Of a DNA stretch of 64,000 nt, positions 36,503 to 45,690 are shown in pieces. Positions within the stretch are counted from its first letter, which is position 1. The number at the start of each line of letters is the position of its first letter. The position numbers were made by a program, and so were the translations under genes. Source of the DNA: Gilvimarinus japonicus (GTDB taxonomy: Bacteria > Pseudomonadota > Gammaproteobacteria > Pseudomonadales > Cellvibrionaceae); the NCBI RefSeq assembly GCF_042847215.1, contig NZ_AP031500.1, positions 2,418,001 through 2,482,000 on the forward strand. Reading direction: 5' to 3'. The notes under the pieces were generated by a model. That model did no database searches. It saw nothing but the letters and a program-made list of their open reading frames with translations, and was not told where the DNA came from.

Positions 36503-37438
36503 ATGAGCCAACCCAAGCATCATCGCTTAATCATCCTCGGCTCCGGCCCCGCCGGTTACACCGCTGCTATTTACGCGGCCCGTGCCAATCTTAAGCCTGT
36601 CATCATCACAGGCATGCAGCAAGGCGGTCAGCTGACCACTACCACTGACGTGGAAAACTGGCCGGGCGGCGTTGCCGACCTACAAGGGCCAGATTTAATG
36701 GTGCAAATGCAAGAACACGCAGAGCGCTTTGACACCGAAGTCATCTTTGATCACATCGATAAGACCGACTTGAGCAAGCGCCCTTTTACGCTTCACGGCA
36801 CTGAAACCTACACGTGCGATGCGTTAATCATCGCAACTGGCGCCTCGGCCCAGTACTTGGGCCTGCCCTCTGAGGAAGCCTTTATGGGTAAAGGCGTAAG
36901 CGCCTGCGCTACCTGTGACGGTTTCTTCTATCGCGATCAAAAAGTCGCTGTTATCGGCGGTGGTAACACAGCCGTTGAAGAGGCGCTGTATTTATCGAAC
37001 ATCTGTAGCGAGGTGACACTGGTTCACCGCCGTGACAAGTTGCGCTCTGAGAAAATTTTGCAAGATAAGCTGTTTGCCAAAGACAACGTTAAAATCTTGT
37101 GGAACCACACATTAGACGAAGTACTGGGTGACGGCTCGGGCGTTACCGGCTTAAAGCTTAACAGCACCACCGATGACAGCTCGCAAGAGCTTGATGTCGC
37201 CGGCGTATTTATCGCTATCGGCCACAAACCCAACACCGGTATTTTTGATGGCCAGCTAAATATGCAAGATGGCTACATCAAAATCAACAGCGGCTTGGAA
37301 GGCAATGCCACTGCCACCAGCGTACCCGGTGTGTTTGCGGCGGGCGACGTATCCGATCACGTTTATCGCCAAGCGATCACCTCTGCCGGGTTTGGCTGTA
37401 TGGCGGCGCTGGATGCCGAGAAATTTTTAGACGACTAA
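36503..37438 (+). CDS. trxB: Thioredoxin reductase
   Basis: This 311-residue NADPH flavoenzyme reduces thioredoxin. The FAD motif is GSGPAGYTAAIYAARA (about 13-28). The redox-active disulfide is C135 and C138 in SACATCDGFFYR, and the NADPH motif is VIGGGNTAVEEALY. The C-terminus has GVFAAGDVSDHVYRQAITSAG. It is divergent from ftsK, with 246 bp between the TTG of ftsK and this ATG. The gene is followed by a terminator and then aat. Confidence 0.97.
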   Translation: MSQPKHHRLIILGSGPAGYTAAIYAARANLKPVIITGMQQGGQLTTTTDVENWPGGVADLQGPDLMVQMQEHAERFDTEVIFDHIDKTDLSKRPFTLHGTETYTCDALIIATGASAQYLGLPSEEAFMGKGVSACATCDGFFYRDQKVAVIGGGNTAVEEALYLSNICSEVTLVHRRDKLRSEKILQDKLFAKDNVKILWNHTLDEVLGDGSGVTGLKLNSTTDDSSQELDVAGVFIAIGHKPNTGIFDGQLNMQDGYIKINSGLEGNATATSVPGVFAAGDVSDHVYRQAITSAGFGCMAALDAEKFLDD

Positions 37439-37452
37439 CCAGCCTCAAAAGC

Positions 37453-37486
37453 CTTAAAAACGGCGGCTCCGACCGTCGTTTTTAAG
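37453..37486 (+). terminator. Terminator of trxB
   Basis: 14-base arms (37453-37466 and 37473-37486) pair with one G-U mismatch around a 6-base loop. A run of five T lies on the descending arm. It lies 14 bp after the trxB stop and could work in both directions. Confidence 0.75.
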
Positions 37487-37587
37487 CGCTGCTGGCAACT
37501 GAACTGCCCACCTTGAGCCACGGCCAACGGCGACGCCCTAGGCACTCAGTATGTCACTTCCCAGCCGTTTTATGATTAAATAGCGCG

Positions 37588-38307
37588 GTGATTCAATTAC
37601 CTTGGCTCGACCCAGATTCTCTCGAATTTCCGCCACTCGATATGGCGCTAACCGATCCCGACGGCCTGCTGGCCGGCGGCGGTGATTTGCGACCTGAACG
37701 CCTGATTCAGGCTTATTGCCAAGGGATATTCCCTTGGTATGAAGACGACCAGCCAATACTTTGGTGGAGCCCCAACCCGCGCTCGGTGGTCGAACCTGAC
37801 AGCGTACACATCTCCCGCTCGATGGCTAAAACCTTACGTAAATCGACACTAAGGGTAACCTGCGACACCGCTTTTGAGCGTATCGTCCGCCAGTGCGCCG
37901 CGCCGCGCGCGCAAACGGCGAACACTTGGATTACCGACGAAATGCTTGATGCATACCAACAGCTCCACGAGCGCGGTATTGCACACTCCATTGAGGTGTG
38001 GGATGGCGAATTGCTGGTGGGCGGCCTCTACGGACTGGCGTTGGGTGGGGTATTTTTTGGCGAGTCCATGTTTGCGCGACAGAGCAACGCGTCAAAAATC
38101 GGATTTATTACCCTGGCGAGCTATCTACAAAAATGGGGCTTTGGCTTAATCGACTGTCAGGTCAGTAGCGACCACTTAAACAGCCTTGGGGCCTTCGAAC
38201 TGCCCCGCCCTACATTTACCCGAGTGCTGCAGGCACTGGCGGACCCCAGCGGGGCCTCGCTCTGGCCTGATAACACAGTCTCACTTGAGTTGCCCAGGGG
38301 CGCATAG
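37588..38307 (+). CDS. aat: Leucyl/phenylalanyl-tRNA-protein transferase
   Basis: This 239-residue enzyme adds Leu or Phe to proteins with N-terminal Arg or Lys, feeding them to ClpS-ClpAP. It starts with GTG at 37588. Family segments are LPWLDPDSLEFPPLDMAL, GLLAGGGDLRPERLIQAY, GIFPWYEDDQPILWWSPNPR and the catalytic FGESMFARQSNASKIGF core, all intact. It lies beside bpt and close to clpA/clpS, so most of the N-degron pathway is encoded within about 5 kb. Confidence 0.96.
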   Translation: MIQLPWLDPDSLEFPPLDMALTDPDGLLAGGGDLRPERLIQAYCQGIFPWYEDDQPILWWSPNPRSVVEPDSVHISRSMAKTLRKSTLRVTCDTAFERIVRQCAAPRAQTANTWITDEMLDAYQQLHERGIAHSIEVWDGELLVGGLYGLALGGVFFGESMFARQSNASKIGFITLASYLQKWGFGLIDCQVSSDHLNSLGAFELPRPTFTRVLQALADPSGASLWPDNTVSLELPRGA

Positions 38308-38400
38308 AAGCACCTATGGGGCAGACAAACCGCGACATTTCCTCTACAGTAAAACCAAGACAACCGCTAACGGGACACCGACAACCTAGGTGGGTACCGC

Positions 38401-39108
38401 ATGAGTGATTTATCAAGCTTAAAACTGTTTGCCACTGCACCGCATCCGTGCAGTTACCTCGAGGGCGAAGAGGCGACCACGGTCTTTATTGATCCGCAAG
38501 CCGACGTCAACGCCGAACTCTACAGCGAACTCTCCGAGCTGGGCTTTCGCCGCAGCGGCGGGCACTTATACCGCCCCCACTGTGTCAATTGTCAAGCTTG
38601 TATTTCCTGCCGTATTCCCGTCAATCAGTTTCGTCCAAACCGCAGCCAGCGACGCTGCGCCAAACGCAACCAAGACTTAGACCTTCGCGTTATTGACGAC
38701 ATCAATACCGACGAGCACTACGCCTTATACGAGCACTACATTAACACCCGTCACCGCGACGGCGATATGTACCCCCCCACCCGCGAGCAATACGAAACCT
38801 TTTTAAGCCGCGAATGGGGCGTCACTTGCTATATCGAATATCGCTGTGAGGAAAAACTGGTAGGCGTTGCCGTGTGCGATAAACTCAACGACGGCCTCTC
38901 GGCGGTATACACCTTTTTTGCCGGCGATTTAGCACCACGTAGCCTAGGGGTTTTTGCCATTTTAGTGCAGATCGAGCAGGCCAAGCGCATGGGACTGTCC
39001 TACGTGTACCTAGGCTACTGGATTCGCGAATGCCGTAAAATGGCCTATAAAACCCAGTACCGCCCACTGCAAATGCTGGTTAATAAGCGCTGGGTACAAA
39101 TTAAATAA
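38401..39108 (+). CDS. bpt: Aspartate/glutamate leucyltransferase (Bpt)
   Basis: This 235-residue ATE1-fold enzyme transfers leucine from tRNA to N-terminal Asp or Glu in the bacterial N-degron pathway. The N-terminal cysteine cluster (HPCSYLEGEEA, HCVNCQACISCRIPV) and the RSQRRCAKRNQDL segment are typical, and YLGYWIRECRKMAYKTQYRP closes the catalytic domain. It follows aat by 93 bp and precedes infA. The substrate assignment follows the Vibrio Bpt group and is inferred from family membership. Confidence 0.95.
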   Translation: MSDLSSLKLFATAPHPCSYLEGEEATTVFIDPQADVNAELYSELSELGFRRSGGHLYRPHCVNCQACISCRIPVNQFRPNRSQRRCAKRNQDLDLRVIDDINTDEHYALYEHYINTRHRDGDMYPPTREQYETFLSREWGVTCYIEYRCEEKLVGVAVCDKLNDGLSAVYTFFAGDLAPRSLGVFAILVQIEQAKRMGLSYVYLGYWIRECRKMAYKTQYRPLQMLVNKRWVQIK

Positions 39109-39246
39109 GCCTAATTAGGCGTATCTTCCCTCTGTTTGGCTAAAATATCGCCTTCACCCTTGGCTAACGCGTCTATTTCAGGCACAATTGCCGGCTTTTC
39201 GTGCCCGTGACTTACGTGTTTGAGACCAAATTGAGGAATCTGCCGA

Positions 39247-39465
39247 ATGGCAAAAGAAGACAACATCGAATTTGAAGGCGAAGTAATTGATACCCTGCCC
39301 AACACCACCTTTCGAGTAAAGCTGGAAAACGGCCATGTGGTAACTGCGCATATCTCTGGCAAAATGCGGAAAAACTATATCCGCATTCTAACCGGCGACA
39401 AAGTTAAAGTAGAGATGACCCCTTACGATTTAAGCAAGGGACGCATCACCTACCGCGCGCGTTAA
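39247..39465 (+). CDS. infA: Translation initiation factor IF-1
   Basis: This 72-residue S1/OB-fold protein occupies the 30S A site during initiation. The sequence MAKEDNIEFEGEVIDTLPN, FRVKLENGHVV, HISGKMRKNYIRI and the C-terminal GRITYRAR are essentially the gammaproteobacterial consensus. It is followed by its own hairpin terminator. The position between bpt and clpA matches Pseudomonas gene order. Confidence 0.98.
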   Translation: MAKEDNIEFEGEVIDTLPNTTFRVKLENGHVVTAHISGKMRKNYIRILTGDKVKVEMTPYDLSKGRITYRAR

Positions 39466-39493
39466 ACTTACGCCGCCGGCTAGCCGGCACACT

Positions 39494-39519
39494 CAAAGCC
39501 TCGCCTATGCGGGGCTTTG
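39494..39519 (+). terminator. Terminator of infA
   Basis: 11-base arms (39494-39504 and 39509-39519) pair with one G-U around a CTAT loop, followed by TTGTTTTT. It lies 28 bp after the infA stop. Confidence 0.8.
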
Positions 39520-39614
39520 TTGTTTTTAGCAAAAGTAATTTTTAAAAAGCGCAACGGGGCCTAACACTGTGCCCCCGGCCCAATCCCAAGCCAAAGAAAT
39601 AACTGCCACCTCAC

Positions 39615-39645
39615 AAAAAAATCCCGGCTTTACCGGGATTTTTTT
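39615..39645 (-). terminator. Terminator of clpA
   Basis: Perfect 13-bp arms (39615-39627 and 39633-39645) with a CTTTA loop have a CCCGG core and long flanking A/T runs. It is 60 bp after the clpA stop and separates the convergent infA and clpA transcripts; it can work in either direction. Confidence 0.85.
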
Positions 39646-39704
39646 GGTTCAGCAATGCGCGCTGCTTAGCTTACTCAGCTCAGCCAATAACGCGCAACAA
39701 GTGG

Positions 39705-41978
39705 CTAGTGTACTGGGTCAAACTCAAGCTCCAGCTCATCGCTGTGGTCGGCAACGGCAACGTGCACCGTACCACCGCCACTTGCCAGCTCACCAAACAA
39801 TACCGCTTCGGCCAATGGCTTTTTCACTTTTTCCTGAATCAGGCGAGCCATGGGCCGGGCACCCATTTTTTCATCGTAACCGTGCTCGGCCAACCATTTG
39901 CGCGCAGCCTCTGTTACGTCCAAGGTAACTTTCTTCTCATCCAGCTGGGATTGTAGCTCCGTCAGGAACTTATCGACAACGGTTTCGACTACATCGAGCG
40001 GCAAGGCCCCAAACTGCACCGTAGCATCCAAGCGGTTTCTAAACTCAGGCGTAAACATTTTCTTAATGGCCTCTTTGCCATCGCTGGAGTGATCCTGCTT
40101 GGTAAAGCCAATGGAGGTACGGCTAACATCCTCGGCACCGGCATTGGTGGTCATGATCAAGATAACGTTACGAAAATCCGCTTTACGACCGTTATTATCG
40201 GTCAGCGTGCCGTGGTCCATCACCTGCAGCAGCAGGTTAAACACATCGGGGTGCGCTTTTTCAATCTCATCCAGTAGTACCACGCTGTGCGGCGCCTTGG
40301 TTACCGCATCGGTTAGCAACCCGCCCTGATCAAAACCAACGTAACCGGGCGGCGCACCAATCAAGCGCGACACCGTGTGCCGCTCCATGTACTCGGACAT
40401 ATCAAAGCGAACCAGCTCGACGCCTAAACACGCCGCCAACTGACGACTCACCTCGGTTTTACCCACCCCTGTGGGGCCGGCGAACAAGAACGAGCCAATG
40501 GGCTTATCGCCCGAGCGCAAGCCAGCACGCGCCAGTTTGATAGCCGTCGACAAAGTATCGATGGCCTCATCTTGGCCAAACACCGTCATCTTGAGGTTGT
40601 CGTCAAGCTTACGCAGCTGCTCAAGGTCAGACGACGAAACGCTTTTGGGCGGAATACGGGCAATTTTGGCAACAACAGCTTCAACGTCACCCACCCCCAC
40701 GGTCTTTTTGCGCTTGCTCGGGGGCTGCAACTGTTGATACGCACCGGCCTCATCGATCACATCGATCGCTTTATCGGGCAAGAAGCGATCGTTGATATAG
40801 CGCTCGGCCAACTCAGCGGCAGCTCGCAACGCCGGGTCGGTGTAACGCAACCCGTGGTGCTCTTCAAAGTTTTTCTTGAGCCCTTTAAGAATTTGATAGG
40901 TCTCATCGACACTCGGCTCTTTGATGTCCACTTTCTGGAAACGACGCGACAGCGCGCGGTCTTTTTCAAAAATACCGCGATACTCCTGATAGGTGGTTGA
41001 ACCCATACAGCGCAACTGACCAGAGCTAAGCAGTGGTTTGAGCAGGTTTGACGCATCCATAACGCCACCTGATGCTGCACCGGCGCCAATGATGGTGTGA
41101 ATCTCATCGATAAATAAAATCGAGTGCTCTTGCTTTTTCAGCTCCGCCAACAAGCCTTTAAAACGTTTTTCAAAGTCACCGCGGTATTTAGTACCGGCGA
41201 GCAACGCACCCATATCAAGTGAATACACAACACTGTCGGCCAGAGCATCGGGCACTTCACCATCGACGATACGGCGGGCTAACCCTTCTGCAATAGCGGT
41301 TTTACCCACACCGGACTCGCCCACCAGCAGCGGATTATTTTTACGTCGGCGAGACAATATTTGCGCCACGCGCTCCAACTCCAACGCCCGACCAATCAAT
41401 GGATCTATGCGGCCGTTTTGCGCTTGTTCGTTCAAGTTGGTGGCGTAGTTTTCCAACGGGCTCTGCGATGGCTGTTCTACACCCAACGCGTCTTCATCGG
41501 CCTGATCGTGTGACGGCTCTTCCGAGCCATGCTCGTGACCGGCGACTTTTTGAATACCGTGGGTGATGTAGTTCACCACATCAATCCGGGCAATACTCTG
41601 CTGCTTTAAGTAATAAACCGCCTGGCTCTCTTGCTCGCTAAAAATTGCCACCAATACGTTGGCACCGGTAACCTCTTGCTTGCCGGAGGATTGAACATGA
41701 AACACCGCGCGCTGTAACACCCGCTGAAACCCTAGAGTCGGTTGCGTTTCGCGATCTTCTTCGTTTTCTGGCAACAAAGGCGTCGTTGAATCGACAAATT
41801 CAATAAGCTCCCGGCGCAACACGACTAAATCAGCGCCACAGGCTCGCAGCACCATTGCCGCCGATTCATTGTCGATCAGCGCCAACAACAGGTGTTCAAC
41901 GGTCATAAATTCATGCCGTTTACTACGGGCACCTTTAAAAGCCATATTTAGGGTGACTTCAAGATCTTTACTCAGCAT
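39705..41978 (-). CDS. clpA: ATP-dependent Clp protease ATP-binding subunit ClpA
   Basis: This 757-residue AAA+ unfoldase feeds ClpP. The start is the ATG at 41978, 8 nt after GAGAGG. The N-domain (about 1-145) binds ClpS. D1 has Walker A GESGVGKT (about 220-227) and D2 has GPTGVGKT (near 500). A ClpP-docking loop is visible as SIGFTKQD before the D2 small domain. An acidic linker (EEPSHDQADEDALGVEQ) joins the N-domain to D1. clpS lies 129 bp upstream on the same strand. clpP itself is not in the window. Confidence 0.97.
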   Translation of the reverse strand: MLSKDLEVTLNMAFKGARSKRHEFMTVEHLLLALIDNESAAMVLRACGADLVVLRRELIEFVDSTTPLLPENEEDRETQPTLGFQRVLQRAVFHVQSSGKQEVTGANVLVAIFSEQESQAVYYLKQQSIARIDVVNYITHGIQKVAGHEHGSEEPSHDQADEDALGVEQPSQSPLENYATNLNEQAQNGRIDPLIGRALELERVAQILSRRRKNNPLLVGESGVGKTAIAEGLARRIVDGEVPDALADSVVYSLDMGALLAGTKYRGDFEKRFKGLLAELKKQEHSILFIDEIHTIIGAGAASGGVMDASNLLKPLLSSGQLRCMGSTTYQEYRGIFEKDRALSRRFQKVDIKEPSVDETYQILKGLKKNFEEHHGLRYTDPALRAAAELAERYINDRFLPDKAIDVIDEAGAYQQLQPPSKRKKTVGVGDVEAVVAKIARIPPKSVSSSDLEQLRKLDDNLKMTVFGQDEAIDTLSTAIKLARAGLRSGDKPIGSFLFAGPTGVGKTEVSRQLAACLGVELVRFDMSEYMERHTVSRLIGAPPGYVGFDQGGLLTDAVTKAPHSVVLLDEIEKAHPDVFNLLLQVMDHGTLTDNNGRKADFRNVILIMTTNAGAEDVSRTSIGFTKQDHSSDGKEAIKKMFTPEFRNRLDATVQFGALPLDVVETVVDKFLTELQSQLDEKKVTLDVTEAARKWLAEHGYDEKMGARPMARLIQEKVKKPLAEAVLFGELASGGGTVHVAVADHSDELELEFDPVH

Positions 41979-42107
41979 CAATAGTACCTCTCAATCAGGA
42001 GCCTACAATCAGGAGTTAACTCCATTTACGCTAAACTCCACACACTACATTTACGACATCTATACACGGACGTAACTTAGTGTCAGTTCTCGCACTCGCC
42101 ACCGCGA

Positions 42108-42497
42108 TTATTCATCATCCTCTTCGGTCGCTTCTATTTCGCATACCAAAGGGTGCTCATTATCTTTGGCAAACTGGTTTACCTGAGCGGCTTTGGTCTC
42201 GGCAATATCCCGCGTATAAACCCCGCAGGTTGCTTTACCTTCCATGTGAACCGTCAGCATCACCTGAGTTGCTTTTTCACGATTCATGCCAAAAAACACT
42301 TCCAGCGTCTCAACAACAAATTCCATCGGGGTATAGTCGTCGTTAAGCATAACAACCTTATAACGCGATGGCCTTTTTAGCTGTGGGGGCGCCTCTTGCA
42401 GGGCGACACCGTCATCGTAGCTATCGTCATATTCATCATCAGAGTTATGACAGCGCAACTGATTTAATGTTAGTCGAATGTTTTCAAACTTTCCCAT
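42108..42497 (-). CDS. clpS: ClpS adaptor
   Basis: ClpS delivers N-degron substrates to ClpA. The core YKVVMLNDDYTPMEFVVETLEVFFGM, the VHMEGKATCGVYTRDIAETKAAQV segment and the EHPLVCEIE end are the standard fold, with the NDDYTPM loop and flanking hydrophobic pocket residues intact. The start is uncertain. The ATG at 42497 gives a family-like length of about 129 residues, an ATG at 42503 is nearly equivalent, and a GTG at 42542 would extend it. No strong ribosome site was seen. The N-terminal tail is unusually acidic (DSDDEYDDSYDDG). Confidence 0.93.
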   Translation of the reverse strand: MGKFENIRLTLNQLRCHNSDDEYDDSYDDGVALQEAPPQLKRPSRYKVVMLNDDYTPMEFVVETLEVFFGMNREKATQVMLTVHMEGKATCGVYTRDIAETKAAQVNQFAKDNEHPLVCEIEATEEDDE

Positions 42498-43067
42498 AGT
42501 CATAGGTGGTTTTGACCGTAAATATTGTCTTTGGCGATGCACCTCTTAACATTCAGAAGTGCCAAAAACCCATTGTACCCCATCGGCTACCGCACAGCAC
42601 AAAGCAACTAGGGGGTTCTTTAGCCCGATAACCGGCAATATGTTGCCGCGCCTCACACTTGACAATGCCGATACGGTCGGCTAAAAAGCTCACTGGTGTT
42701 CAAAATTTGTACTTAGCGACTGATACACTCATTAACTCTGCCGCTAACTCATACACAACAATAAGATCGACGGTGAACAGCAATAAACCTACGGTTGCCA
42801 GCACTTCGAATACCAATAATCGGCAACAACAATGGCTGGTCAGTGCACACCGTTTTGCCAAGCCGAACCAACATCAGGCTAAAAGACCTGCGCAGTAATG
42901 AGTGCGTGTAATGTAAGGTACGGTGTTAGTGTTGGTTTTAGATGCATGCTTTACAAAGAATTCTACATCAGCCGACAAATTCAATGATCACCTAGCACGA
43001 CCATTATAATAATCAACGTGAGGCAGGCATTGCCGCACGACTGCCAATAAGAAGAAGGAATAACAAT
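42498..43067. other. About 570-bp divergent region between clpS and cspD
   Basis: No gene could be supported. One 79-codon frame at 42659-42898 lacks a ribosome site and has low-complexity Asn/Thr/Ser composition. A good -10 (TATAAT at 43005-43010) lies 57 bp before the cspD ATG, giving a leader of about 50 nt. No convincing -35 was found. Confidence 0.5.
43005..43010 (+). promoter_or_regulatory. Possible -10 element of the cold-shock-family gene
   Basis: A perfect TATAAT is placed so that transcription would start about 45-50 nt before the ATG at 43068. No matching -35 is seen at 16-18 bp spacing, so the assignment is tentative. Confidence 0.4.
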
Positions 43068-43292
43068 ATGCCTACCGGTACCGTCAAATGGTTTAATAAC
43101 GCCAAAGGTTACGGGTTTATCCTCCCGGACGAGGGCTCAGAAGACCTTTTCGCCCATTACTCAGCCATCGATATGGAAGGCTATAAAACGCTTAAAGCCG
43201 GCCAGACAGTCTCGTTCAATATATCCAAAGGCGACAAAGGCTTACACGCCATCGATATTAACCTGCCACATACCGAAAGCCAGCCCGGCTAA
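43068..43292 (+). CDS. cspD: Cold-shock-domain protein, CspD-like
   Basis: This 74-residue single-stranded nucleic-acid binding OB-fold protein has MPTGTVKWFNNAKGYGFI with RNP1 (KGYGFI) and a DLFAHYSAIDME segment equivalent to RNP2. The DLFAHYSAI wording and the divergent position next to clpS match CspD, the stationary-phase replication inhibitor of E. coli. It has an AAGGA site before the ATG. Function as CspD is inferred by synteny; a general RNA chaperone is the alternative. Confidence 0.93.
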   Translation: MPTGTVKWFNNAKGYGFILPDEGSEDLFAHYSAIDMEGYKTLKAGQTVSFNISKGDKGLHAIDINLPHTESQPG

Positions 43293-43306
43293 CACCAAGC
43301 GCCAGA

Positions 43307-43333
43307 GTAAAGACGGTCGCAGGCCGTCTTTAC
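43307..43333 (+). terminator. Possible terminator of cspD
   Basis: A 10-bp perfect stem (43307-43316 and 43324-43333) with a 7-base loop follows the cspD stop by 15 bp. The trailing sequence has little T-richness (ACACACT), so termination may be weak. Confidence 0.45.
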
Positions 43334-43406
43334 ACACTAACGCCCCTCGCACCGCCAATCTAGCTGCGGTACACTGGCCTGCTTTGCAACCGCCTCGTTT
43401 AACTAT

Positions 43407-44042
43407 ATGGCCAAATTGGTACTTTTCAACAAGCCCTACGACGTTTTATGTCAGTTTCGGGACGATAACGGCCGCGCGACACTCGCCAAGTACATTAAAG
43501 ATAAAGGCGTTTACCCCGCTGGACGGCTAGATTTAGACTCTGAGGGGCTACTGTTGCTAACCGATGACGGCGCATTGCAGCACCGAATTACCCACCCGCG
43601 CAACAAGCTCCCCAAAACCTACTGGGTGCAAGTCGAGGGAGAGCCCAACTCAGAGGCACTCAACGCCTTGCGCCACGGCGTCCAATTAAACGATGGCCCT
43701 ACCCGCCCTGCCACCGTCGAGCGTATCCCCCCACCCACGCTGTGGTCGCGCTCAACACCGGTGCGAGAGCGCAAAAACATTCCCACACAGTGGTTGGCCA
43801 TCACCATCACCGAAGGTCGTAACCGCCAGGTTAGACGCATGACGGCGTTCGTAGGGCATCCTACCCTGCGCCTGATTCGGGTGCGTATCGGTGACTGGCA
43901 ATTAGGTGCGTTACAGCCGGGCGAGTCGATCAGCCAAAACCTACATATGCCAGCCGCGGGTAAAACCGGCAGCGACCGCACCACTAAGCCCGCCACCAAC
44001 AACCGCAACAAACATCGCCACAACAAGCGCTCTCGCCCATGA
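43407..44042 (+). CDS. rluE: 23S rRNA pseudouridine synthase RluE-like
   Basis: This 211-residue enzyme of the RsuA/RluB/E/F family isomerises a uridine in 23S rRNA (position 2457 in E. coli RluE). The catalytic aspartate is D42 in GRLDLDSEGLLLLT. KTYWVQVEGEP, EGRNRQVRRMTAFVGHPTLRLIRVRIG and the lack of an N-terminal S4 domain fit RluE. The C-terminus carries a basic Asn/Lys/Arg tail of about 30 residues, longer than usual. It overlaps nudJ by 4 bases and starts the run rluE-nudJ-mnmA-hflD-purB known from E. coli. Confidence 0.93.
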   Translation: MAKLVLFNKPYDVLCQFRDDNGRATLAKYIKDKGVYPAGRLDLDSEGLLLLTDDGALQHRITHPRNKLPKTYWVQVEGEPNSEALNALRHGVQLNDGPTRPATVERIPPPTLWSRSTPVRERKNIPTQWLAITITEGRNRQVRRMTAFVGHPTLRLIRVRIGDWQLGALQPGESISQNLHMPAAGKTGSDRTTKPATNNRNKHRHNKRSRP

Positions 44043-44488
44043 AACGTTTTCTTCCCCACGTTACCGTCGCCTGCATCATTGAGCGCGATGGCAAATTTTT
44101 ACTGGTTCGCGAGCTGATCGATGGCCAAGAGCGCCTTAATCAGCCAGCGGGACACCTTGAGGCCGACGAGTCGCTGCAACAAGCCGCCGTCCGTGAAACA
44201 CTTGAGGAAACCGGCTGGGACATTGAGCTGACCGGGGTTGTGGGCGTCGATGTCTACAAAGCCCCCGCCAACAGCGAAACCTATGTGCGTACCACCTTTA
44301 TTGGCAAAGCCATCAAACATCGCCCCACATTTACATTAGACGACGGCATTATTGGCCCGCAATGGCTCACCCGCGACCAGGTGGCCGCGTCGCTCGACAC
44401 ACTGCGCAGCCCGATGGTGCTCGGGGTTATCGACGATTACCTCGCTGGCCGCCGTTTTGCGCTGGAGGTCGTCGCCACAGACGGGTAA
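44039..44488 (+). CDS. nudJ: NUDIX hydrolase NudJ-like phosphatase
   Basis: This 149-residue Nudix protein carries an intact Nudix box (residues 38-60, GHLEADES...RETLEETGW) with the catalytic Glu pair. N-terminal FLPHVTVACIIERDGKFLLV and RLNQPAGHLE are typical of NudJ, which hydrolyses HMP-PP and nucleoside di- or triphosphates. The ATG overlaps the rluE stop (ATGA), indicating coupling, and mnmA follows after 48 bp. Substrate is inferred from synteny with E. coli. Confidence 0.92.
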   Translation: MKRFLPHVTVACIIERDGKFLLVRELIDGQERLNQPAGHLEADESLQQAAVRETLEETGWDIELTGVVGVDVYKAPANSETYVRTTFIGKAIKHRPTFTLDDGIIGPQWLTRDQVAASLDTLRSPMVLGVIDDYLAGRRFALEVVATDG

Positions 44489-44536
44489 AATGCCCGCCTC
44501 TGGTTTTTCCCCACTTTATAGCGTCTGGCCTTTTAC

Positions 44537-45649
44537 ATGATGAGCTCTAGCAGTAACACAAACACCCCTCTGGTGATCGTCGGCATGTCCGGCGGCGTCG
44601 ACTCGTCGGTATCTGCCCTACTGCTGCTGCAACAAGGGTATCGGGTAGAAGGGCTATTTATGAAAAACTGGGAAGAGGACGACGGCACCGACTACTGCAC
44701 CGCCAAAGAAGATTTGGCCGACGCGCAAAAGGTTTGTGACACCCTTGGTATTAAGTTACACACCGCTAACTTTGCCGCCGAATACTGGGACAATGTGTTT
44801 GAGCACTTTTTAGCCGAGTACAAAGCCGGCAGGACACCCAACCCAGATATTCTATGCAACCGCGAAATCAAGTTTAAGGTGTTTATTGAGTACGCTGAGA
44901 TGCTGGGTGGCGATTTAATCGCAACCGGCCACTATGTGCGCCGCACCGAGCGCGATGGCCATACCTATTTATTGCGCGGGCTCGATAACAACAAAGATCA
45001 AAGTTACTTTTTGCACGCCGTGGGTGAGGCCGAATTTGCCCGCACGCTATTCCCCGTGGGTGAGCTGGAAAAACCCGAAGTGCGGCGCATTGCCGAGCAG
45101 CACAACCTGGTTACGCACAGCAAAAAAGACAGCACCGGCATTTGCTTTATTGGTGAGCGCCGCTTTAAAGACTTTTTAGAGCAGTACCTGCCCGCTCAGC
45201 CCGGCGAGATTGTCACTACTCAGGGTACCGTCATCGGGCAACACGCGGGGCTGATGTATCACACCATTGGCCAGCGCCAGGGGCTTGGTATTGGCGGCGT
45301 CAAAGGGGCCCCCGATGAACCTTGGTTTGTAATCGCCAAAGATCTGGATAACAACCAATTACAGGTGGCGCAAGGAACCGACCACCCACTGCTGTACACT
45401 AACTTTTTAAGCGCGGGACAAGCTCACTGGATCAACGGTGCCCCGGCAACGGACACGCTGCGGGTTACCGCCAAAACCCGCTATCGCCAACCCGACCAGA
45501 CTTGTGAGGTAACTCTACTACCCAAAGGTCAGCTAGCGGTAGCCTTTGACGAGCCACAGCGAGCCGTCACACCCGGGCAATCGGTGGTCTTTTATCAAGA
45601 TGATGTATGCCTCGGCGGCGGCGTCATCGAACACAGCGAAAACCGCTAA
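44537..45649 (+). CDS. mnmA: tRNA-specific 2-thiouridylase
   Basis: This 370-residue enzyme makes s2U34 in tRNA-Lys, Glu and Gln. The PP-loop GMSGGVDSSVSA (residues 16-27) activates the base. The catalytic cysteines are C107 in ILCNREIKF and C203 in DSTGICFIGERRF, and TGHYVRR and DQSYFLHAV are present. Met1 or Met2 could initiate. It lies in the conserved group with hflD and purB. The hflD gene follows after about 40 bp. Confidence 0.97.
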   Translation: MMSSSSNTNTPLVIVGMSGGVDSSVSALLLLQQGYRVEGLFMKNWEEDDGTDYCTAKEDLADAQKVCDTLGIKLHTANFAAEYWDNVFEHFLAEYKAGRTPNPDILCNREIKFKVFIEYAEMLGGDLIATGHYVRRTERDGHTYLLRGLDNNKDQSYFLHAVGEAEFARTLFPVGELEKPEVRRIAEQHNLVTHSKKDSTGICFIGERRFKDFLEQYLPAQPGEIVTTQGTVIGQHAGLMYHTIGQRQGLGIGGVKGAPDEPWFVIAKDLDNNQLQVAQGTDHPLLYTNFLSAGQAHWINGAPATDTLRVTAKTRYRQPDQTCEVTLLPKGQLAVAFDEPQRAVTPGQSVVFYQDDVCLGGGVIEHSENR

Positions 45650-45690
45650 ACCGCGTATTTTTTCAACCATCTTCGATAAGGCAGTTTTCA

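Noticed and set aside
36257..36523. N-terminal extension of the ftsK reading frame
   Set aside because: The open frame continues 89 codons upstream but overlaps the trxB start, has no FtsK-like sequence and no ribosome site. The TTG at 36256 is preferred.
42659..42898. 79-codon open frame between clpS and cspD
   Set aside because: Low-complexity Asn/Thr/Ser composition and no ribosome site; more likely a promoter region.
45607..45690. Longer N-terminus for HflD
   Set aside because: It overlaps the end of mnmA and the extra residues do not match the family; TTG at 45691 aligns with E. coli HflD.
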